DNA of 64,000 bases. Origin: Planctomycetota bacterium (GTDB taxonomy: Bacteria; Planctomycetota; Planctomycetia; Pirellulales; Pirellulaceae). The position numbers were made by a program, and so were the translations under genes. Of this stretch, positions 55,148 through 61,412 are shown one piece after another; the first letter of the stretch is position 1; every line of letters starts with the position of its first letter. The notes under the pieces were generated by a model. The model was not told the DNA's origin. It made no database searches and was given only the letters and a program-made list of their open reading frames with translations. The stretch spans positions 1 through 64,000 of the forward strand of contig JAJDEH010000405.1 of NCBI GenBank assembly GCA_029259935.1. The letters are read 5' to 3'.

Positions 55148-56003
55148 TGTCACCCTTCCTGATCGTTCCTTTTCGCGTATCGATGAGAACCTCGCCCACG
55201 GCGACGTTGGAGCTAACTTCGCGTATCTTGATGCGGCCTAAATAGGACTTGTCGCGGAAGACGACGAGTTCGTGATTGATACGAATTCCGTCATCTTCAC
55301 CAAGCGAAATTTCAATCAAGTTTTTGCTTCGGTCGCTGACCTTCGTAACATAGCCATACAGAACCGGCGGCACGTCGGACAGGGGCGTCCACTGGGTGAG
55401 GCCAAACTTATCCATCACCCGCTTGCGAGCCGTGATTTCCATGGCCAATTGATCGCGACGTTCTTCAAGGCGGCGCTTCATTCCTTCGTATTGGTGCAGT
55501 TGGTCAGTGATTTGAACAACTTTTAAAAACTCTTCATCGCGAGCCTGTTGCGCGGCCTGAATATCCGTCCGTAGCCCACCTACTTCGGTGGTCAACGCGG
55601 CCAGACGGTCTTCCTTGATGTCCAAATCCTCCAAGAGTTTGGCGTTCTCGGTGGTGGCGGCGTTCAATTGACCGCGCAGGTCATTTAGCTCGGAGGTAAC
55701 AGTGTTTTGGCTGGTCTGCAAATGCTGGATCGCCATGCGGCGCGAGGCGCGTTCTCGTTCAAGTTGATCGATGACGATCTGCCGCTCTCGCTTTAGTTCC
55801 GCCACGGAATTGCGGGCGTCTTCGATTTGATATCGCAGTCCCAGTTTTTCAAACCTCTCGTCCCAGAGCGCTTCACCTTTGCGCGGGTTGATGGCAACCA
55901 GCTTCCAATTCTTGTGCGTGGCAAAGACCATCACGGAAACGAACATGAAACCAATGCTCATAATGAAGATAAGCATCGTGAAAATTTTTCCGAGAAGGGT
56001 CAT
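55125..56003 (-). CDS. Membrane-anchored coiled-coil protein of unknown function
   Basis: 292 aa. One N-terminal membrane helix (LLGKIFTMLIFIMSIGFMFVSVMVF), a long coiled coil at about residues 60-185 (RNSVAELKRERQIVIDQLER, TSELNDLRGQLNAATTENAK), then a small beta-rich domain (VLYGYVTKVSDRSKNLIEIS, HELVVFRDKSYLGRIKIREV) resembling the tail of MreC-like or flagellar-type beta modules. GGGAGTG precedes ATG 56003. The topology (anchor, coiled coil, beta domain) recalls MreC, but the match is not strong enough to name it. Coupled to the small membrane gene downstream; a terminator follows the pair. Confidence 0.75.
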   Translation of the reverse strand: MTLLGKIFTMLIFIMSIGFMFVSVMVFATHKNWKLVAINPRKGEALWDERFEKLGLRYQIEDARNSVAELKRERQIVIDQLERERASRRMAIQHLQTSQNTVTSELNDLRGQLNAATTENAKLLEDLDIKEDRLAALTTEVGGLRTDIQAAQQARDEEFLKVVQITDQLHQYEGMKRRLEERRDQLAMEITARKRVMDKFGLTQWTPLSDVPPVLYGYVTKVSDRSKNLIEISLGEDDGIRINHELVVFRDKSYLGRIKIREVSSNVAVGEVLIDTRKGTIRKGDNVTTRFS

Positions 56004-56365
56004 CTAAACACTCCCGATTGGTGAGAAAGAGGTGTAGTCCTGGTACCCAGAGGTTTCAGGCTCAAAAGCCGTGATCGACACGACCGTACGCCGGGACGCT
56101 TCACCCGGCAGTTGATAAGTTTCGCTAACAAACCCAGTATAGTTACGGGAATTCTCGAATGTCAACGAATGTGCAAGATTCCTGAACATCCTTGAGTACC
56201 ACCTGCGGGCCGCAAGGGGGAAAACTCACGGACTTTTCACCTTAAATCCTTGTCAGACAACAAGTAGCGGCGGAGTCCGTGAAGGCCCTAGCAGCCGAGT
56301 GATCAGCAACAAATGGTCTTTCGCCTGGCCGTCTGTTTCTTATTCCCGATTATGACGATTTCCGT
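56004..56365. other. Intergenic region between the membrane gene pair and lnt
   Basis: 362 bp without a convincing gene. It lies upstream of the coiled-coil membrane gene and downstream of lnt, both on the minus strand, so it should contain the promoter of the former. No clear -35/-10 pair, repeat or structured RNA was recognised. Confidence 0.4.
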
Positions 56366-58162
56366 TCAGTTTTTTCTCGACACCTTTTCTCGACGCCGCA
56401 ACCCAACTCCCGTCACCGCGCAGACCAAGCAAAATGCCCCGCCCAAGCCGGCCAGCCAATCGCCCGACCACTGGTAGAATGTCCGGCGGCCATCACGTCT
56501 GGCCTGCACGTAAATCCGGCCGGTGTTCCGTCGCGGCCCCTTTTCGAGGATGCGGCCGTTGCCATCGATCCAGGCCGAAAAGCCAGTGTTCGCCGCGATC
56601 AACGTTGGCTTTCGATTTTCGATCGAGCGAAACACGCTGCAGGTCAGATGCATGTCGAGGCAACTCGATCCCCTGAACCAACCGTCGTCGGTGATGTTGA
56701 TCAGCAGGTCGGGCGCTTTGCCGTCGCGGGCCAAGCGGGCGACCTGTCGGCGGATGAGATGCGGCACGGTACTCTCGAAACAGATATTAGGCGAAAGCCG
56801 AAATCCGCCCACCTCAAACGCGCGCGGCTCGACACCGGGCCGCAACGGCATGGGGATCGGTGTCACCTTATAGAGCCAGGGGAACCAATCGCCGAACAAG
56901 ATGTACTCGCCAAACGGCACGCGGTGCATCTTGAAATAACGGTCTTCAATATGTCCTTCGGGACCAATCAGCAACGCCGTATTGAAAACGTCGAACTGTT
57001 CGCTGGGCGGATCACTTGCGCTGGCTGCATCGTGAATCAGAGCGGTTTGCGTTCCAACCAACATGCGAAGATCCGAGATGGGTCGCTCAAATCCTTCGCT
57101 TTTCGCGGCAAGCGCATAGCCGATGAAATCCGGCGAGGTTTCGATTCGACCATGGTCAATCTTCTCCAGGCTGGTCACGTCCTCGGAGTGCAGTTGATCG
57201 GGATAAGGGAATTTCCCCTCGGGCCAAATCAGCAGGTCGATTTCGCCAAACTCCTTGCGCGCCTCACTCGTTACCTCCCGGTATTGTTCAAACGAATACT
57301 CCCGTCGCCGTCGGGCGTCTTCCTGGGAATCGGCCAGCACCGTATCAATCGAACCCTGAATCAGCGCCACGTTAAGCGTCTTGCCTTCGGCCAGTGGCGG
57401 CGTTTCATTCAACCGGTATGAGCCATAGGCAAGACTTGCGGCGATCAGCACCACGGCGGGGGCGAGGGCCCAAATCCGCCACTTGCCATTCCACGGCAGC
57501 ACCTTGACCATGGCCGCCGCGACGAGCAACACCAGGAAACTCACGCCGTAAGCTCCGAACAGATCCGAAATCTGAATCAGCATCGGCCACTTCACTTGAG
57601 TATGCCCCAGCAAGGCCATTGAGAGCCCGGAAAACAGATGGCCACGAATCAACTCGAAACCGATCCAAGTTGCCGGTGCGGCGAGCACCAGAGAAATCCC
57701 CAACCGATGCACGGCCACCCGCGTCAGCCCTACAAACAGCGGCAAGTAAACTCCCATGTATCCGGCCAACGCCAGCCAGCCAAGAAACAGCGCAGGGTGC
57801 GGAAGGGGAATGAAGTAAAACAGCGCCAGCCAGTAGGCCGCCCCCGCCAACCACAGCTTGAGATAGGGCCGCCGGCCCGCAAGCTGCTTCCGCTGCACAA
57901 GCCCCAGCCAAAACACCGGAGCGACCCACCCCAGCGGCCACCAACCCAAGGGCGGAAAGGCCGACCACATCAACAATCCGCTCGCCAATCCCCAGGTCAA
58001 AGTCGATTGATGCCAAGCCACTGGCGACCGATTCGCTTCGGCCGCTCTGGCCTTCTTCGATGATGCGGCGCGGGACGATTCTTGTTCGTCTTGAGCGCCT
58101 GATGCGATTGCGCGTGATCGCGATTTTCGGCGAGTCGTTTTTTTAGTAGCCGCAGTGGTCAT
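56366..58162 (-). CDS. lnt: Apolipoprotein N-acyltransferase
   Basis: 598 aa, longer than the usual 500-520 because of a Lys/Arg/Ser-rich N-terminal extension of about 50 residues. Several membrane helices follow (GLASGLLMWSAFPPLGWWPL ... YLPLFVGLTRVAVHRLG). The nitrilase domain has the catalytic triad: Glu in LLIWPEGKFPYP, Lys in YFKMHRVPFGEYILFG and Cys in SPNICFESTVPHL. Lnt adds the third acyl chain to lipoproteins in the inner membrane. Neighbours are unrelated. Weak ribosome-binding site. Confidence 0.93.
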   Translation of the reverse strand: MTTAATKKTTRRKSRSRAIASGAQDEQESSRAASSKKARAAEANRSPVAWHQSTLTWGLASGLLMWSAFPPLGWWPLGWVAPVFWLGLVQRKQLAGRRPYLKLWLAGAAYWLALFYFIPLPHPALFLGWLALAGYMGVYLPLFVGLTRVAVHRLGISLVLAAPATWIGFELIRGHLFSGLSMALLGHTQVKWPMLIQISDLFGAYGVSFLVLLVAAAMVKVLPWNGKWRIWALAPAVVLIAASLAYGSYRLNETPPLAEGKTLNVALIQGSIDTVLADSQEDARRRREYSFEQYREVTSEARKEFGEIDLLIWPEGKFPYPDQLHSEDVTSLEKIDHGRIETSPDFIGYALAAKSEGFERPISDLRMLVGTQTALIHDAASASDPPSEQFDVFNTALLIGPEGHIEDRYFKMHRVPFGEYILFGDWFPWLYKVTPIPMPLRPGVEPRAFEVGGFRLSPNICFESTVPHLIRRQVARLARDGKAPDLLINITDDGWFRGSSCLDMHLTCSVFRSIENRKPTLIAANTGFSAWIDGNGRILEKGPRRNTGRIYVQARRDGRRTFYQWSGDWLAGLGGAFCLVCAVTGVGLRRREKVSRKN

Positions 58163-58715
58163 AGGATTGGATGGAGCAGCGTAGTTGTCTGAGGAAATTA
58201 GTAAGTGTCGTGCATGGAACGTCCCCCTACCCCACCTTCTGTTAAGGAGGGGGATTCAGTTTTCCCGCTTGCGGGCAGAGGTCAGTTCTCACCCTTTGTA
58301 AGGGAGAACTTGAGGTGGTCCATCAGCAACGCATAGGATATCCCACCTCAACCGGCCATGAATAGAGAAACTGGGAAAGCTTCCCCAAGCGGGGCACTCG
58401 CGGTCTTGTAACATACGCGCCGTCGCACCTGGCCCCTCTTTGCCCACAATCCCTTCATTTTATCCGACCCCGCCAGTTTCTTCCACCACGATTTTATTCG
58501 CCGAGCCTTGAAGCACGTGGCGGTAAATTAGACAAGGCCACCAGCCCAGAAATGACGAGGCAGAGTTTGGCCGACCGCACGTTGTTCGAGCCCAGCCACC
58601 CGGAACTAAGTCCTGACAAGACTCTCAAGTACTTTTGCCGGGCGTGTCGTCGTTGCTTTTTTGCACTCGGCGCGGTTCGCTTTCGCTCACCAGAAACGGA
58701 ATTAGAAACTCAGCA
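58163..58715. other. Non-coding region between lnt and the CAP gene
   Basis: 553 bp without a gene. It includes the second copy of the palindromic repeat (58216-58322). The rest, 58323-58715, shows no open frame with coding character; it lies downstream of the CAP-domain gene and upstream of lnt, both on the minus strand. Confidence 0.5.
58216..58322. repeat. Palindromic interspersed repeat, copy B
   Basis: About 107 bp sharing with 3181-3256 the block GTTCTC-x-CCCTTT-xx-AAGGGAGA followed by GAGG and GGTC, with an extra inner hairpin (CCCGCTTGCGGG, 58264-58275). The outer arms are only partly complementary. Non-coding, dispersed element. Confidence 0.5.
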
Positions 58716-59843
58716 TTACTGAACTTTCAGTCGCGGGGGATTGTTCGCTTCGCTGCTAGCTCCTAGCGTGATGTTCCACACGTTGGTTCCGTCACGGCTT
58801 TGGGCCAACCCGATGCCCAACTCCGTGGTGTTGGGATTGAGCAGTTTGGCGGCCAACCGCTGTCCCCCCATCCAGTCTCGCACCGCCCGAGCCGCGGTGA
58901 CGGCACCGCCGTTGAACACCTCGTCCATGTCGGCGTTGTAACCGAGGGCCAGACCGCGGTCGGTCGGCGACTTGCCGTCCAGAACGTGGTTCAACTGCTC
59001 GACGCGAGCCATGTGCTTGGCGTGGCGTCGGGCCGCCGAGAACAACTTGGTGTTGGGCTTCAGGGCCGTCAAACCGGTGGCCGTTCGCCGGGCGTTTATC
59101 TCGTCGAAGAGTTCCTTCTCGGTCCGCGAGACGGCGAGCGTCTGCTGTTTAGGTGCCTTGGGCTGCGGCTTCGGATCGACTTTCAGCGGCTGAGGTTTCT
59201 GCCGCGGGACGGGCGCCTTTGGATTCGTGCCCTTGGGGTCTTGTTGCGTACCGGCGGCGGGCTGCTTCGAAGGACTAGCTCCAGCGACGGCCACTTTTGG
59301 CGGATTGTTGGCCTCGGCACTTCTACCGGCGACCAGGATCCAGACGTTGGTGCCGTCGGCGGACCTGGCGTTGCCAACGCCGACTTCTGTGTCCTTGGCG
59401 CTAAGGATGGTGGTGCGGTGACCGGCTTTAGATGCCATCCAATCACGCACCATTTGCTCGGGGCTGGATTGCCCGCCACCGAAGTTCTCCAGCACGAACC
59501 TAGGATATCCCTCTGCTTTCACCCGCTGGGAAGGGGTTCTGCCATCGACCTGGTGCCCGATCTGATTGGCGTTGGCCATGAATTTGCAGTACTTGCGGGA
59601 CGCGGTGCAGAGCTTCGCGTTGAGCACGTAGGGCTTCAGCCGCGTAGGGTCGTTGATCGCCTTTCCGGCATTCGCCTTTTCGCGTTCCTGGTTGACCCGG
59701 TCGAAGAGTTGCTTCTCGGTCGCACTGATCCGCGCCACGCCGCCTTGCCCGAAGGCGGGAGCCGCCGTGAACATCGTGACCAGCAGAGCAGGCAGTAGGG
59801 CGGTGAAGGTCGTTCGCAGGCAGGTCTTGGTGAAGTGTCGCAT
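58716..59843 (-). CDS. Secreted tandem CAP/SCP-domain protein
   Basis: 375 aa from ATG 59843, with AAGGAGA upstream and a signal peptide (FTALLPALLVTMFTAAPAFG). Two CAP domains: residues about 35-170 (EKQLFDRVNQEREKANAG, ANANQIGHQVDGRTPSQRV, ENFGGGQSSPEQMVRDWMAS) and 245-375 (EKELFDEINARRTATGLTAL, VEQLNHVLDGKSPTDRG, GGAVTAARAVRDWMGGQ). The linker between them is Pro/Lys/Gln-rich (PRQKPQPLKVDPKPQPKAPK). Each domain keeps one His (GHQVDG, NHVLDG) but not the full tetrad of eukaryotic CAPs. Role unknown; bacterial members are secreted or wall-linked. It is followed by the VHL-beta-like gene on the same strand upstream, 212 bp apart. Confidence 0.88.
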   Translation of the reverse strand: MRHFTKTCLRTTFTALLPALLVTMFTAAPAFGQGGVARISATEKQLFDRVNQEREKANAGKAINDPTRLKPYVLNAKLCTASRKYCKFMANANQIGHQVDGRTPSQRVKAEGYPRFVLENFGGGQSSPEQMVRDWMASKAGHRTTILSAKDTEVGVGNARSADGTNVWILVAGRSAEANNPPKVAVAGASPSKQPAAGTQQDPKGTNPKAPVPRQKPQPLKVDPKPQPKAPKQQTLAVSRTEKELFDEINARRTATGLTALKPNTKLFSAARRHAKHMARVEQLNHVLDGKSPTDRGLALGYNADMDEVFNGGAVTAARAVRDWMGGQRLAAKLLNPNTTELGIGLAQSRDGTNVWNITLGASSEANNPPRLKVQ

Positions 59844-60055
59844 GTCGTGTCTCCTTCTTGGTAAACGGGTTACGCCCTTTGTTGGGCGGTGAGTTGTCTT
59901 TCCGGCGGCGATGACTTGTCCCGAAACATCCTTAGGACACCCATCCAAAAACGATAGGTTCAACGAGCTGCTGGGACGCTCAGGGCCTGAATCGCGCACG
60001 ATTCTTCATTCACCTCGACCGCTGCCAGCGACTCGACTCATGATGGAAAAGCCGC

Positions 60056-60703
60056 TCAACGCGGCAGGTACCAAGAACCCTCGCCGTAGTTCTGCCATTG
60101 GTCCATTCCGGGTAACATTTCTATGGGGGGCAACTTCTTGTCAGAGAAAAAGCGATAAGAATGCTTGGTGATCGGGTTGGTGATCTGGACGTACTTCTCA
60201 GTTCGACTGGACTCCGTGAAATAGTTGGTTGTTGTCTTGCCGGTTGTTTTAGATTTCGCGGTCTTTCTCCACACCATGCCGTAGCCGGCGAAAGAGTTGT
60301 TGATGCAAATGAAGGACCCCTGTTCCGTCGAGTTCTTATATCTGTAGTCGTGCCTCCCGCTGTCCCGGGTTAGATCCTGAATGACGTCGATGGTTTGGAC
60401 GGCGTTCCCCGCGGGGACCATGTAGGTCCATTTCAGTCTTCCTTGGTTGGCATGGAACACGAATACGTGACCTGAATAGGTGTTGCCGGTGAACGTTTGC
60501 CCAGGCTGGATTGTTTGTTTTCCGGTAACTTCTTTGCCTTGGAAATCGACCCACTTAAGATCAATTGGAGTTTGTTCGTTGTTCTTCCAGGTCACGACTA
60601 CTTTGAAATTGGATCCGACAGACCGAAGCGATTTCTCCGCGGATGCCGTGGACGCCGAAGCGACGGCGAAAACTAGAGTAAGGCAGATCATCAGTCGTTT
60701 CAT
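60056..60703 (-). CDS. Secreted protein with VHL-beta-like domain
   Basis: 215 aa with signal peptide (ICLTLVFAVASASTASAE) and AAGGAAA before ATG 60703. Residues 28-85 follow the pattern of the von Hippel-Lindau beta domain: VVVTWKNNEQTPIDLKWVDF, then FQGKEV, IQPGQTF and TYSGHVFVFHANQG, the latter matching the conserved Y-xGH-xWxF segment of pVHL. The remaining 110 residues (SFICINNSFAGYGMVWRK ... YRFFSDKK) match nothing I know. In eukaryotes this domain binds hydroxyproline peptides; bacterial copies are usually secreted and of unknown role. It lies upstream of the CAP-domain gene on the same strand. Confidence 0.65.
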   Translation of the reverse strand: MKRLMICLTLVFAVASASTASAEKSLRSVGSNFKVVVTWKNNEQTPIDLKWVDFQGKEVTGKQTIQPGQTFTGNTYSGHVFVFHANQGRLKWTYMVPAGNAVQTIDVIQDLTRDSGRHDYRYKNSTEQGSFICINNSFAGYGMVWRKTAKSKTTGKTTTNYFTESSRTEKYVQITNPITKHSYRFFSDKKLPPIEMLPGMDQWQNYGEGSWYLPR

Positions 60704-61412
60704 TTTTCGTTTCCTTTAGCGAGTCCCACTAGGGGATGAGTGAATAACCGCCAATTCGCAACTCTGGAACCCGCAAACAATCTTGCGACAATCGACGGTA
60801 GCGCCATCGCCACGAATTAGAGGCGACGATTCGCGTTGACATCAGGTCTTACGGAGTTGGCATCCCAAACCTACGGGAGGTACAACAAAAAACTCGGAAA
60901 ATACGGCTCACGGTCCCCTATCCCGCCATCCCGAGCGAGCCCGACGCCCTGCCCTGGGGATTTCGGGAAAGGAAGCCACGAGTCCATGGCAATCGAGTCC
61001 ATGGCAATCGAGTCCATGGCAATCGAGTCCATGGCAATCGAGTCCATGGCAATCGAGTCCACGGCAATCGAGTCCACGGCAATCGAGTCCACGGCAATGT
61101 GGTGTAGGAGAAAGACCTTGTGGATGATTCTCAGCCAGCCATCAGTGCGAGTTTGTTATCGCGCATTCGGCGAAATGACCGGGATGACGCAGCGTGGCGC
61201 GAACCCATGGGGCTCTCTATTTCGGCTTGCGCGGCGTGTCTTTTCTAACGCTCGATCGCGCAGACTCTCTGAATCTCAGAATTGGCGGCCAGGCGGTTAA
61301 CAGGCTTGGACTCTCACTCGTTCTTCGAATTTACATTCTCGCGATTGGAGTTCCTAACCGAAGGCTCTCGACCTCCAGACTTTTCGCCCAAATTGGAGAC
61401 GAGCTGCCACAT
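60704..61412. other. Non-coding region with minisatellite
   Basis: 709 bp between the VHL-beta-like gene (minus) and the TPR gene (minus). Apart from the 15-bp minisatellite at 60980-61099 I see no gene. Open frames across the repeat on both strands (SMAIE-type and DSIAM-type repeats) are by-products of its 15-bp period. Confidence 0.55.
60980..61099. repeat. 15-bp minisatellite, eight units
   Basis: Eight exact-length tandem units of GAGTCCATGGCAATC. Units 1-5 read ATGG and units 6-8 read ACGG; the last unit ends in ATG instead of ATC. The graded pattern points to recent expansion by slippage or unequal crossing-over. There are no spacers, so it is not a CRISPR array. The unit embeds the NcoI-type palindrome CCATGG in its first five copies. 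Confidence 0.9.

Noticed and set aside
60980..61099. Possible CRISPR array
   Set aside because: Units are 15 bp and directly adjacent without spacers; no cas gene in the window.
60836..61300. Frame encoding SMAIE repeats across the minisatellite
   Set aside because: Repeat period of 15 bp keeps frames open on both strands; flanking residues have no coding character and no ribosome-binding site was seen.
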